64,000 bases of DNA from the NCBI GenBank assembly GCA_030532575.1, contig JAUNKV010000011.1, positions 1-64,000 of the forward strand. The letters are read 5' to 3'. Below the pieces are notes generated by a model. That model saw only the letters and a list, made by a program, of their open reading frames with translations. It was not told the origin of the DNA and did not search any database. The DNA comes from Propionibacteriaceae bacterium (GTDB lineage: Bacteria; Actinomycetota; Actinomycetes; Propionibacteriales; Propionibacteriaceae). Made by a program: the position numbers and the translations under genes. This document shows positions 47,070 to 56,121 of this stretch, piece after piece (positions within the stretch are counted from its first letter, which is position 1; each line of letters starts with the position of its first letter).

Positions 47070-48914
47070 TCACCCGGCCAGGTTCTCGATGCTGAGCTCG
47101 GGTACGTCGTCGCTGTGCGGCAGCTGCAACACCTGCTCCAGGAACGAGACCTTCGCCTCCAGCGCCGTCCGGCGGGAGGCCAGGGCGCGGAAACCGTGGC
47201 CCTCCTGGTCGAAGGTGACCAGAGCAACCGGGAGTCCCTGGGCGCGGACAGCGTCGGCCAGGGAGAAGGCCTGATCCGGCGGGACCACCTTGTCCTCCAA
47301 ACCCTGGAGGATCAGCATCGGCGTGCTGAGGCGGTGCAGCTGGTTGATGGGGGAGCGATCCCGGTAGAGCTGCTCGGCCTCCGGCCACGGGCCGATCAGG
47401 CCGAAGAGGTAGCGGGACTCGGCCTTGTGGGTGCTGCTGACCAGAGTGGTCAGATCACCGATCCCGTAGGAGCTCATCCCGGCTGCGAAGATGTCGCTGC
47501 TGACCAGGGCCTGCAGCGTCGTGTAGCCCCCGGCGGAGCCGCCGGCGATGACCACCTTGGCGGGATCGGCCAGCCCGGCCTCGCAGACCTCGGCGACGGC
47601 AGCCTCCACATCGGCCACCTCCAGCACCCCCCACTGCCCCTTCAGGCGTTCCCGGTAGGCGCGGCCGAAACCGGTCGAGCCCGAGTAGTTCACATCCAGC
47701 ACCGCCACGCCCCGGGAGGCCCAGAACTGCACCGAGCGGTCGAAGCTCGGGTGATGCACCGAGGTGGGGCCGCCGTGGGTCAGCACCAGCAGCGGGGTCG
47801 GCCCGGTCGCGCCCGGCACCGGGTAGAACCAGGACTGCACCGGGCCAGCCGGTCCCTCGGCCCAGCGGAGCAGGGGCTTGGAGGCGCCCTCCCAAGGTGT
47901 GGAGGCGACGATCTCATCACGGGTCCCCGTCGGGGAGATGCGCACCAGGGAGGCGGGACGATCCGGCCACTCGGCGATGACGAACAGCTCCTGGTCCCGG
48001 GCTGCAACGGACTCGATCATCGCGGTACCCGGCAGGGGATAGGTCACTCCGCCGTCGCTCGGACGTACCAGGGCGAGTGCTCCCCGGCCGCCTGCGATCT
48101 CGACGGTGGCCAGCAGGTCCTCGCCCACCGCGGCGGCAGGTGGGGCATCCAGCACCCAGGTGGGAATGCTGCAGTCGCGCGGCACCACCCACTGGTGCCG
48201 GAAGTCGCCATCGCGCACCGTCCAGTTCCAGTACCCCGACTCATCCGAGACCCAGGCCAGAGAGCCATTGCCCAGCCACAGCGGATGCTGGGCGCTCACA
48301 TGGTCGGTCGTGGCGACCGGGATCAGGGTCGTCGGGTCGTCGAGGGAGCAGGTGAGGACCTCGGCGGTGTCCCAGCTCATGTTCGGGTGCATCCACTGGA
48401 ACCAGGCCAACTGGTCGCCGTGCACGCTCACCCCGGCGTAGAAGTCGGCCCCGGTGACCAGCACCCGGCCACCGTCAGCGTTCTCGCCGTCGAGGTCGAG
48501 GGCGACGATCTCGGTGCGCTCCTCGGGATGGATGGCGAAGTCCTCCCTGACGCACACCACCAGGCCGCGCTCCGGGGCCAAGGCCAGGCCGCCGTAGCGG
48601 AACCGTTCGGAGGCAGGCGTGATGGCGCGCCGCTGATCGCCACGGGCCGCCCAGACCTGTTTGGTGCGGTCGTCACACCATGCCACCATGCCGTCGGCCA
48701 CCGCGTAGGCCCCGCCGCCGTACTCCATCACCCGGCTGCGCACCTCGGCCTCAGGGGTCAGGTCCTCGATCCGCTCACCGTCCCACCGGCGAATGGTGGT
48801 GCGACCATCCTCGGCGGCGATGCCGGCCAGCCAGAACACCCCGTCCCGGCTCGCCCGTACCTGTCGAATCGAATCGGTCCCGAGCAGGGCTTCATCCACA
48901 GTCATTCGGCGCAT
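47070..48914 (-). CDS. S9-family serine peptidase (prolyl oligopeptidase type)
   Basis: 614 aa: an N-terminal beta-propeller (WDGERIEDLTPE and following blades) and a C-terminal alpha/beta hydrolase. Catalytic Ser in GGSAGGYT near 460, Asp in QGLEDKVVPP near 540, His in EGHGFRA near 573. No signal peptide, so cytosolic degradation of short peptides is expected. ATG 48914 with AATGGGGA upstream is preferred over the 46-codon longer frame. Divergent from DUF3145. Confidence 0.93.
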   Translation of the reverse strand: MRRMTVDEALLGTDSIRQVRASRDGVFWLAGIAAEDGRTTIRRWDGERIEDLTPEAEVRSRVMEYGGGAYAVADGMVAWCDDRTKQVWAARGDQRRAITPASERFRYGGLALAPERGLVVCVREDFAIHPEERTEIVALDLDGENADGGRVLVTGADFYAGVSVHGDQLAWFQWMHPNMSWDTAEVLTCSLDDPTTLIPVATTDHVSAQHPLWLGNGSLAWVSDESGYWNWTVRDGDFRHQWVVPRDCSIPTWVLDAPPAAAVGEDLLATVEIAGGRGALALVRPSDGGVTYPLPGTAMIESVAARDQELFVIAEWPDRPASLVRISPTGTRDEIVASTPWEGASKPLLRWAEGPAGPVQSWFYPVPGATGPTPLLVLTHGGPTSVHHPSFDRSVQFWASRGVAVLDVNYSGSTGFGRAYRERLKGQWGVLEVADVEAAVAEVCEAGLADPAKVVIAGGSAGGYTTLQALVSSDIFAAGMSSYGIGDLTTLVSSTHKAESRYLFGLIGPWPEAEQLYRDRSPINQLHRLSTPMLILQGLEDKVVPPDQAFSLADAVRAQGLPVALVTFDQEGHGFRALASRRTALEAKVSFLEQVLQLPHSDDVPELSIENLAG

Positions 48915-49050
48915 GTCCCCATTAAACCCCACGCCCGCCCGTCGCGCTGTTGTGCGCAGCTCATCGCTGATGCACAATGGGGGCGTCCTGCTGTGCGGGG
49001 AGAGCAGATCGCAGGGGAAGGCAATCAGGCCGAACCACACAGGAGGACAC

Positions 49051-49575
49051 ATGAATGCACATCAGGCCGCCGCGGGCCTGCCCAGGGCGCGAGGGATGAT
49101 CTTCATCCACTCGACGCCCTCCGCGTTGTGCCCTCACCTGGAATGGGCTGCGGCCTCGGTGATCGGCCCCGGAGCTGCCTGGCGCTGGACCGATCAGCCC
49201 GCCGAGCCCGGCACTCGTCGCGCCGAGATCTCCTGGACCGCCACGACCGGCACCGGCTCCAGGCTCGCCTCCGCGCTCGGGGAGTTCGCGCGCATCCGGT
49301 TCGAGGTCACCGAGGATGCCAGCCCCGGCAGTGAGGGCACCCGGTTCTACTACACGCCGACGCTCGGGCGGTTCGCCGCGACGGTGGGGGTCCACGGCGA
49401 CGTCCTGGTCCCGGAGGACCGGATTCGCCACGCGATGGCCCTGACCGCAGGGGACCCGCGCCTGCTGCGGGACGCCCTCGACGGCCTCATCGGCACCGCC
49501 TGGGACGAGGAGCTGGAGGAGTTCCGCTACGGCTCGGAGGACGCCCCGATCCGCTGGCTGCACCAAGTGGTGTGA
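49051..49575 (+). CDS. DUF3145 family protein
   Basis: 174 aa, actinobacterial DUF3145 family of unknown function: GMIFIHSTPSALCPHLEWAAASVIG near the start and WDEELEEFRYGSEDAPIRWLHQV at the end are its conserved blocks. ATG 49051 has AGGAGG. It is convergent with fabF, the usual location of this gene at the end of the actinobacterial fab cluster, which supports an unknown link to fatty-acid synthesis. Confidence 0.92.
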   Translation: MNAHQAAAGLPRARGMIFIHSTPSALCPHLEWAAASVIGPGAAWRWTDQPAEPGTRRAEISWTATTGTGSRLASALGEFARIRFEVTEDASPGSEGTRFYYTPTLGRFAATVGVHGDVLVPEDRIRHAMALTAGDPRLLRDALDGLIGTAWDEELEEFRYGSEDAPIRWLHQVV

Positions 49576-49625
49576 AGCCGGGGGGGACCTTCCCGTGGAT
49601 CGGTTGCTGAGGGCTGCGCGCCCGT

Positions 49626-50882
49626 TCAGCCTGTGATGTTGGCGTTGGTGATGGTCACGGCGACGTTGGCCCCACCGAAGCCGAAGGAGTTGTTCACCGC
49701 CGCCAGGTCGCCCTCGGGCAGCGCCCGGGGGACGTTCACCGCGATGTCGATGGGCAGCCCCGGCTCCAGAGTCTCGATGTTGATGGTCGGAGGAACCATG
49801 CGCTCCTTGAGGGCCATGACGGTGGCGAAGGTCTCCAACGCCCCGGCACCGCCCAGCAGGTGACCGGTCATGGACTTGGTTGAGGTCACCACGCAGCCCT
49901 CCACCGCATCGCCGAGCGCGGCCGCGATGGAGTTGGCCTCCGTCACGTCACCGGGCGGGGTGGAGGTGCCGTGGGCGTTGACGTGGACGATGTCGCGCGG
50001 GGCCAGCCCGGCTGATTCCAGGGCCTTGCGCATGGCGGCGGACTGGCCGCGCCCCGTCGGTTCCGGCAGCACCATGTCGTGGTTGTCGTTCGAGATGCCC
50101 GCCCCGGCCAGGGTGCCGTAGATCTTGGCGCCACGGGCCTTCGCGTGCTCCAGGGTCTCGATCACCATGACGACCGCACCCTCGCCGAGCACGAAACCGT
50201 CACGTCCGGTGTCCCAGGGGCGGGAGGCGCGCTCCGGGTCGTCGTTGCGCCGGGACAGGGCCTGCATCTGGGCGAAGGCGTTCAACGGCAGGGGGTGGAC
50301 CACGCCCTCGGAGCCACCGACGACAGCGATGTCGCAGCGTCCCAGCCGGATCTGGTCCAGACCCAGCGAGATCGCCTCGTTGGACGAGGCGCAGGCGCTG
50401 ACGGGGGCATGGACCGCGGCGGCGGCCCCGAAGGCCAGCCCGAGGTTCGCCGCAGGGGCGTTGGCCATGAGCATGGGGATGGTGAAGGGAGAGACCCTGC
50501 GGGGACCCTTCTCCCGCTGGACGTCCCAGCTCGAGACGAGGGTGTGCAGGCCGCCGATCCCGGTGCCGACGCACACCGCGAGGCGTTCGGGGTCGACGGG
50601 ATTGTCCTCACCGAGCCCGAGGCCCGCGTCGTCCCATGCCTCCAGACCGGCCACCATCGCCAGCTGGGAGGCGCGGTCGAGCCGTCGGGCGGCCACCCGG
50701 TCCAAACGCTCGGTGGGATCGCCGAGGGTTTCGGCGGCGAAGGTCACGGGCAGGTCCTTGGCCCACTCGTGGGGCAACGTGTGCACCCCGGAACGGCCTG
50801 CCAGCATCGCCTCCCAGGTGCTGGGGGCATCCGTCCCGAGTGGGGTGAAGGCCCCGAATCCGGTGATGACAACCTCGGTCAT
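49626..50882 (-). CDS. fabF: 3-oxoacyl-ACP synthase II
   Basis: 418-aa elongating condensing enzyme of type II fatty-acid synthesis. Catalytic Cys in VSACASSNEA, His in VNAHGTSTPPGD and the second His in MTGHLLGGAG are present. ATG 50882 follows AGGAG. Last gene of fabD-fabH-acpP-fabF. A strong hairpin between acpP and fabF may make its mRNA less abundant than acpP. Confidence 0.96.
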   Translation of the reverse strand: MTEVVITGFGAFTPLGTDAPSTWEAMLAGRSGVHTLPHEWAKDLPVTFAAETLGDPTERLDRVAARRLDRASQLAMVAGLEAWDDAGLGLGEDNPVDPERLAVCVGTGIGGLHTLVSSWDVQREKGPRRVSPFTIPMLMANAPAANLGLAFGAAAAVHAPVSACASSNEAISLGLDQIRLGRCDIAVVGGSEGVVHPLPLNAFAQMQALSRRNDDPERASRPWDTGRDGFVLGEGAVVMVIETLEHAKARGAKIYGTLAGAGISNDNHDMVLPEPTGRGQSAAMRKALESAGLAPRDIVHVNAHGTSTPPGDVTEANSIAAALGDAVEGCVVTSTKSMTGHLLGGAGALETFATVMALKERMVPPTINIETLEPGLPIDIAVNVPRALPEGDLAAVNNSFGFGGANVAVTITNANITG

Positions 50883-50923
50883 GAAATCTCCTGGGAAAGC
50901 GGTTGAAACGATGGAGGGAGTGG

Positions 50924-50951
50924 GCCGGGTGGCCTCTGGGGGCCACCCGGC
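50924..50951 (-). terminator. Hairpin between acpP and fabF
   Basis: GCCGGGTGGCC and GGCCACCCGGC (11 bp, perfect) with a six-base loop, beginning nine bases past the acpP stop. No U tract. Likely a partial terminator or 3' end-protecting stem raising acpP over fabF. Confidence 0.55.
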
Positions 50952-50959
50952 TTCAAGGC

Positions 50960-51205
50960 TCAGGCTTGGGCGCGCTCGATGTATGCGACGGCGTCGCCGA
51001 CGGTCTTGAGGTTCTTGGAGTCCTCCTCGGGAATCTCGATCCCGAACTTGTCCTCGCAGGCGTAGATGATCTCGACCATCGACAGCGAGTCCACGCCGAG
51101 GTCATCGACGAAGGACTTGTCGAGCTGGACGTCCTCCGCGGCGACTCCCGCCACGTCGTTGACGATCTCAGCGAGGTCGGTGCGGATCTCTTCAGTGCTG
51201 GCCAT
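50960..51205 (-). CDS. acpP: Acyl carrier protein
   Basis: 81-aa acidic carrier. Ser40 in DLGVDSLSM receives the phosphopantetheine arm. ATG 51205 follows CAGGAG. Carries growing acyl chains between FabD, FabH and FabF, encoded on both sides. Confidence 0.97.
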   Translation of the reverse strand: MASTEEIRTDLAEIVNDVAGVAAEDVQLDKSFVDDLGVDSLSMVEIIYACEDKFGIEIPEEDSKNLKTVGDAVAYIERAQA

Positions 51206-51241
51206 GTGTTTCTCCTGTGGGTCGTGATTGGCCGGGTGGGG

Positions 51242-52234
51242 TCAGGGCAGGACGACGACCTGGCCCGCGTACACGAGCCCGGCGCCGAAGCCGATGATGA
51301 GGGCGGTCTGCCCGGAGGTGGCCTCGCCCGACTCGAGCAGGGCCTCCATCGCCAGCGGAACCGAGGCCGCCGACGAGTTGCCCATGTGGACGATGTCGCG
51401 GGACACGGTCACGTTCTCGGGCAGCTTGAGGTGGCGCAACATCGAATCGGTGATCCGGTTGTTGGCCTGGTGGGGGATGAAGACATCGAGCTGGTCCGGG
51501 GTGAGTCCGGCGGCCTCGAGGGTCTGCCTGGTCTTCTCGGCGATGAAGGTCGTCGCCCAGCGGAAGACGGCCTTGCCATCCATCGAGATGTGGGGGTGCT
51601 CACGACCCGCCTCGACCTTTGACCAGTCCTCGATCTGGATGGCCGGTGCCTGGGCGCCGTCGGAGCCCCACACCAGCGGCCCCATGTCGGGGGTCTCGCT
51701 CGGCCCGACGATGACGGCACCTGCACCGTCGGAGAACAGGAAGGCGGTGCTGCGGTCGGCGATGTCCGTCATGCGGCTCAGTGTCTCCACGCCGATGACC
51801 AGTACATGGGTTGCAGCCCCGGAGCGCACCAGCGACTCAGCCATGCCGGTGCCGTAGCAGAACCCAGCGCAGGCGGCTGAGATGTCGAAGGCGGCGGGGC
51901 CTGCTGACAGGCCGAGTTCGTGGGCCACGTAGGCGGCCAGGGCCGGCGACTGCTGGAAGTGGGAGACCGTGGAGCAGATCACCGCGTCGATCTGCCCCGG
52001 TTCGAGTCCGGCGCGCTCGATGGCCTTCGAGGCGGCCCGGACTGCCATGAACAGCGGGGTCTCCTCCTCGGTGGCCCACCGACGCTCAGTGATTCCGGTG
52101 CGCTGCTCGATCCACTCAGGGGTGGAGTCGATCATCGTGCACATCTCAGCGTTGTCCACCACACGGGAACCCCGGTACCCGCCGACAGCGAGGATGCGGG
52201 CGTAGGGGGCGCCGAGGGAGGGGGTGATGCTCAT
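51242..52234 (-). CDS. fabH: 3-oxoacyl-ACP synthase III
   Basis: 330-aa initiating condensing enzyme, joining an acyl-CoA primer to malonyl-ACP; its primer choice sets branched versus straight chains. Catalytic Cys near 122 in AACAGFCYG, His in PHQANNRI, Asn in [13 protein letters not shown] 52234 has AAAGG nine bases upstream and lies 13 bases after the fabD stop; the longer frame overlapping fabD is unlikely. Confidence 0.96.
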   Translation of the reverse strand: MSITPSLGAPYARILAVGGYRGSRVVDNAEMCTMIDSTPEWIEQRTGITERRWATEEETPLFMAVRAASKAIERAGLEPGQIDAVICSTVSHFQQSPALAAYVAHELGLSAGPAAFDISAACAGFCYGTGMAESLVRSGAATHVLVIGVETLSRMTDIADRSTAFLFSDGAGAVIVGPSETPDMGPLVWGSDGAQAPAIQIEDWSKVEAGREHPHISMDGKAVFRWATTFIAEKTRQTLEAAGLTPDQLDVFIPHQANNRITDSMLRHLKLPENVTVSRDIVHMGNSSAASVPLAMEALLESGEATSGQTALIIGFGAGLVYAGQVVVLP

Positions 52235-52247
52235 CTGGTGGGGCCTT

Positions 52248-53198
52248 TCAGGCGTTCTCGGGGGCGGGTTTCGGGGCGGCTGCGGCATGGCTCCGGCAGA
52301 ATGCCCGCGCCTCGTCCAGCTGGTCGGGGGTGTTGAGGTTGAACACCTCGACGCCCTTGAGGTTGCGTTTGGCGATACCGGTGAGCGTACCTGCCGGTGG
52401 CAGCTCCAGCATCCCGGTGACGCCGAGCTCGGCCATCGTCGCCATGCACTGGTCCCAGCGCACCGGATTGGCGACCTGGTTCACCAGACGGTCCAGGTAG
52501 TCGCGTCCAGAGGTGACCACGGCACCGTCGGCATTGCTCAGCAGGCGGGTGTGTGGGTCATCGGTGGGCACGGCCCGGGCCAGGGTGGCCAGGCGTTCTG
52601 CCGCGGGGGCCATGTGGTGGGTGTGGAAGGCCCCGGCCACGCTCAACGGGATCAGGCGGGCGCGGCGCGGCGCGGCCTCGGCCAGGGCGGCCAGCTGCTC
52701 CACGGTCCCGGCGGCGACGATCTGCCCGGTGCCGTTGTTGTTGGCAGGGGTCGCTCCGGCGGCCTCGATGGCGGCGAGCACCTCGTCGCGGTCCCCGCCG
52801 ATGACGGCGGTCATGGAGGTCGGGGTCACCGCGGAGGCCTGGGCCATGCCCCGACCCCGCTCGCGCACCAGCACCATCGCGGACTCAGCGGAAATCCCTC
52901 CCGCCAGCGCGGCGGCGGCGAGTTCCCCGACCGAGTGACCGGCGATCACTGCGGCCGGTGACTCCTGCTCGGCGTCCAGCAGCCGGGCGGCTGCCAGGGC
53001 CGAGGCCACCAGCAGGGGTTGGGCGACGGCGGTGTCCCGGATCGTCTCGGCGTCAGAGACGGTGCCGTGGGTCACCAGGTCGATGTCGGCTGCGGCGGAC
53101 AACCACTCGAGCTGGGAGGAGAAACCAGGGTCCTCGAGCCATGGGGTGAGGAAGCCGGGGGTCTGGGCGCCCTGGCCCGGCGCGACGATAGCTAGCAC
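52248..53198 (-). CDS. fabD: Malonyl-CoA:ACP transacylase
   Basis: 316 aa, transfers malonyl from CoA to AcpP. Active-site Ser in [10 protein letters not shown] near residue 88; start [16 protein letters not shown] is typical. GTG 53198 is used; ribosome binding site weak. First structural gene of the fab operon; the 115-base gap to fasR holds a candidate operator. Confidence 0.95.
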   Translation of the reverse strand: MLAIVAPGQGAQTPGFLTPWLEDPGFSSQLEWLSAAADIDLVTHGTVSDAETIRDTAVAQPLLVASALAAARLLDAEQESPAAVIAGHSVGELAAAALAGGISAESAMVLVRERGRGMAQASAVTPTSMTAVIGGDRDEVLAAIEAAGATPANNNGTGQIVAAGTVEQLAALAEAAPRRARLIPLSVAGAFHTHHMAPAAERLATLARAVPTDDPHTRLLSNADGAVVTSGRDYLDRLVNQVANPVRWDQCMATMAELGVTGMLELPPAGTLTGIAKRNLKGVEVFNLNTPDQLDEARAFCRSHAAAAPKPAPENA

Positions 53199-53266
53199 GG
53201 GATCAACTCTGCCCCGAAGGGGACGCTTTCGCCGTCACGGATGAAACGAAAATGCCGGGAGTGATT

Positions 53267-53283
53267 TTGTGCGTTTCCCACAA
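53267..53283. promoter_or_regulatory. Candidate operator between fasR and fabD
   Basis: TTGTG-CGTTTCC-CACAA, a dyad with 5-bp arms about 70 bases before the fabD start, within the fabD promoter region. FasR in Streptomyces activates from such a position; sequence match to its known site not verified. Confidence 0.3.
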
Positions 53284-53313
53284 CGAAGCCCTGTGCGGCT
53301 GACTCGCGTCGAA

Positions 53314-54504
53314 TCAGACCTGGAGCCTGCCCAGCGTGACTGCCAGGCGCAGCACGTAGGCCTCCCGGGCATCGGTCGGGTTGTAGCCTGTCAACTCCTG
53401 AATGCGCTTCAGCCGGTACCGGACGGTGTTCGGATGGATGTACATCGCCCGCGCGGTGGCCTCGGTGGAGGAACCGGCATCGAGGAAGCCGACACAGGTC
53501 TCCAGCAGCTCCTTCGAGGAGCGCAATGCCTCGAACACCCCGCGGGCCAATGCCCGGCGGGCGTGGCCGTCCCCCGCCAGGGCCCGTTCGGGCAGCAGGT
53601 CCGCAGACAGCAGGGTCCGGGGCCCCTCCGGCCAGGCCCGGGCGGCCCGGAAACCGTAGGCGGCCTCACGTGCCGAGGTGGGGGCACCCCCCAGGCCTGC
53701 GGTCAGTGGGCCGACCACGACCGGGCCGTCGGCGAAGCAGGGCTCGAGCTGACGCACCAGTGAGCAGGCGGTGACGGCGTCGGTGAGCGGGGCGCCGGCC
53801 AGGATGCACACCAGACGTTCCCCCTGCGGGGCGGCCAGCACATCCACCCCCAGCTTGGAAGCGGCCCGGCGCAGCTCCTCCACACGGGGGTCCTTCGGGG
53901 CGGGGGCGAACACCACGACGGTGGGTGCCTCGGAGTTCCAGCCCAGGGTGGAGGCGCGGGAGAACACCGCTTCGTCGGTCTCGTCGCGCACCACGGCGTC
54001 GATGACGGTGGCCTCGATGCGGGAGTCCCATGCTCCCCTGGCCTCGGCTGCTCTGGCGTAGACGGCGGCGGCGGCGAAGGCGATCTCCCGGGAGAAGATC
54101 ACGATCCCGATCTGGAGGGGTTGGCGGTCGGCCCGGGGCAGGAGCAGCTGGATCTGTTCCTCGACCACATCGGTGGTGGTGCGCACCAGGTCCACCGTCT
54201 GCTGCAGTGAGATTCGGCCCGCCATCGCGCGGGGGGCGGCGTCGAAGACCCGCTCCGGGACGAAGTCCTCGCCGGAGACCCAGTCGACGAAGCCGTCGAT
54301 GCCGCCCCGGGCCAGCAGGCTGATCCATGACCGGGACTCGGCATCGAGCTCCGCGAACCAGGAGTGACGGTCCTCGAGGGCTGCGAGGGTGGCGGTGTTC
54401 ATGGTGGAGCGCACGGCGCGCAGGCGCTTCAGGATTCCGGCCCGGGTGCGGGCCGAGGTGACGGTGGCCGGGAGGGTTCCGGCGCGGGCAGGTGAAACGG
54501 ACAT
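53314..54504 (-). CDS. fasR: PucR/CdaR-type regulator, FasR homologue
   Basis: 396 aa with a middle GGDEF-like/CdaR region and a C-terminal HTH_30: STEATARAMYIHPNTVRYRLKRIQELTGY. Position directly before fabD identifies it as the FasR-type activator of fatty-acid synthesis known from Streptomyces. ATG 54504 has GAGAGG. It starts 34 bases after the end of the sugar-binding lipoprotein gene and may share its transcript. Confidence 0.88.
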   Translation of the reverse strand: MSVSPARAGTLPATVTSARTRAGILKRLRAVRSTMNTATLAALEDRHSWFAELDAESRSWISLLARGGIDGFVDWVSGEDFVPERVFDAAPRAMAGRISLQQTVDLVRTTTDVVEEQIQLLLPRADRQPLQIGIVIFSREIAFAAAAVYARAAEARGAWDSRIEATVIDAVVRDETDEAVFSRASTLGWNSEAPTVVVFAPAPKDPRVEELRRAASKLGVDVLAAPQGERLVCILAGAPLTDAVTACSLVRQLEPCFADGPVVVGPLTAGLGGAPTSAREAAYGFRAARAWPEGPRTLLSADLLPERALAGDGHARRALARGVFEALRSSKELLETCVGFLDAGSSTEATARAMYIHPNTVRYRLKRIQELTGYNPTDAREAYVLRLAVTLGRLQV

Positions 54505-54538
54505 GGCACCTCTCAGGGTACCGGGGGTGCTGCGGGCC

Positions 54539-55918
54539 TCATTCGCCTGTCGGCCAACTGGCCTCCACGTCGGCCAATGCCTGGGCGCTGGAGCGGTCGA
54601 GGGTGATCCAGTTGGTCATCGCCTGTGGGAAGGTCCCCGAGCCGACGGCGCTCGGCATCTGGTCCGAGGCGTCGAAGCGCACGACGGTGTTCTCGTCGGT
54701 CAGCAGGGTGAAGGTCAGCCGGTCGATGGGGGAGGCCAGCAACTCCGGGTTCAGTCCGGTGTTGGTGGAGACCCACCCGGCAGGAGTCACCCGAGCCTTC
54801 TCGTTGCTCCACTCGGGGGAGGCCAGGTAGGCCTGGAAGGCCTTGACCTCCTCGCGGTCGGAGAAAGCAGCTGCGAACTCGCCGCCGCTCAACAACGGCT
54901 GGTGTTGAGCGTCCTGCCCCGGAAGGTGGAAGGCGAAGACGTCGCCGTCGGGGGCGATCCGTGCCGAGGCCGGCCAGTTCGCCTGGTAGAAGGAGGCCTG
55001 CCGGTGCAGGAAACAGCCGCCCTCCAGGATGGGTAGGCCTGCTTCGGCGAAGGGGGTGGTGGCCACGGACTTGATGTTGCCGTGCCCTCCGTTGACGTGC
55101 GCCGGGTTCTTCAGGATGGCCCCGACCCGGTCGAGGGCCGCCACGACCCGAGGGTCGTCGAAGGCAAACTCGTGGGCCACCCAGGCGTCGTACTCCTCAG
55201 GGGTGACCGTGCGCAGCATCAGGTCCTCGAGCCAGTCCGTGGCGGGCCAGCCGGTGCTCCCCCCGGACTCCAGGCCGACGCACCAGGGCTTGGCCTCAGG
55301 GTGCTCGGCGGCGATCCGCTCGGTCAGGGTGACCAGGTCGTCCCAGCTGGTGGGGACCTCGTAGCCGTTGTCGGCGAACACCTGCGGCGAGTACCAGACC
55401 AAGGACTTGGCGCTGGCCCCCACGGGAACGGCGTGGAGCCTGCCCTCCACCATGCCGTGCCCCCACCAGGCGGGTCTGTAGTTGCGCTCGACATTGCGGC
55501 GTGCGGTTCCTGTGACCTCCATCACCTTGCCGGGGAAACGTTCGACCAGGTTGCGCAGCAAGCCCGGCTGGGGCAGGTAGGCGATGTCCGGCGGCGAGCC
55601 GGCCTCGATCTTGACCGGGAGCTGGCTTTCGAACTCCCGGGAACCCTCGTAGTTGATCCTCGCCCCGGTGCACTCCTCGAAGGTGCTGAAGGAGTCGATG
55701 TGTGACTGGTCCTCCGGAGCCACGATGGAGGTGTAGACGCTGATGGCCTTGCCGCTGAGATCGCCGTATTCCTCGTAGCCGCGACACCTCGTCGAGGTGG
55801 CGCTCATCGTGGGTTCTGGGCTCGGGGCGGGTTCCCCTGTGGGGCTGCAGGACGTCGTGACCGCCAGACCCAGGGCGACCAGGCCGACGATCACGGTTTT
55901 TCTGCCGGGACGAACCAT
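54539..55918 (-). CDS. Sugar-type ABC transporter substrate-binding lipoprotein, orphan
   Basis: 459-aa family 1 extracellular binding protein. Basic start MVRPGRKT, hydrophobic stretch and lipobox TTSC near residue 24. Body features such as YLPQPGLLRNLVERFPGKVMEVTG and PTSWDDLVTLTERIAAEHP match alpha-glucoside binding proteins. ATG 55918; longer frame lacks a signal peptide at its start. No permease or ATPase adjoins it, so it must use a distant transporter or act as a sensor. Divergent from aceE. Confidence 0.88.
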   Translation of the reverse strand: MVRPGRKTVIVGLVALGLAVTTSCSPTGEPAPSPEPTMSATSTRCRGYEEYGDLSGKAISVYTSIVAPEDQSHIDSFSTFEECTGARINYEGSREFESQLPVKIEAGSPPDIAYLPQPGLLRNLVERFPGKVMEVTGTARRNVERNYRPAWWGHGMVEGRLHAVPVGASAKSLVWYSPQVFADNGYEVPTSWDDLVTLTERIAAEHPEAKPWCVGLESGGSTGWPATDWLEDLMLRTVTPEEYDAWVAHEFAFDDPRVVAALDRVGAILKNPAHVNGGHGNIKSVATTPFAEAGLPILEGGCFLHRQASFYQANWPASARIAPDGDVFAFHLPGQDAQHQPLLSGGEFAAAFSDREEVKAFQAYLASPEWSNEKARVTPAGWVSTNTGLNPELLASPIDRLTFTLLTDENTVVRFDASDQMPSAVGSGTFPQAMTNWITLDRSSAQALADVEASWPTGE

Positions 55919-56121
55919 CCACGAACCCCAATCCTTGACTTCGAGCCCCCTGAAGAGTTCATCACACCCGAAGCAGGGTGGGGCCATCAAGCTGAGACGA
56001 TCACGATCCGGTAACGATTCGCCTGGATCAGGTGACGGGGTTCATGGTGGGAAGATTCCCCGCAGGGCAAGTGCAAGGTATGTTTGGTCCACCTGTGCTC
56101 AACTTCGACGAGAGGACTCAC
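55919..56121. promoter_or_regulatory. Divergent region between binding lipoprotein and aceE
   Basis: About 200 bases expected to carry both promoters. No clear consensus boxes or operator identified; the aceE ribosome binding site GAGAGGA is at 56110-56116. Confidence 0.3.

Noticed and set aside
46053..49334. Rightward 1093-codon open frame
   Set aside because: Antisense to the flavin oxidoreductase and S9 peptidase, His/Gly/Pro-rich without motifs; typical long shadow frame in high-GC coding DNA.
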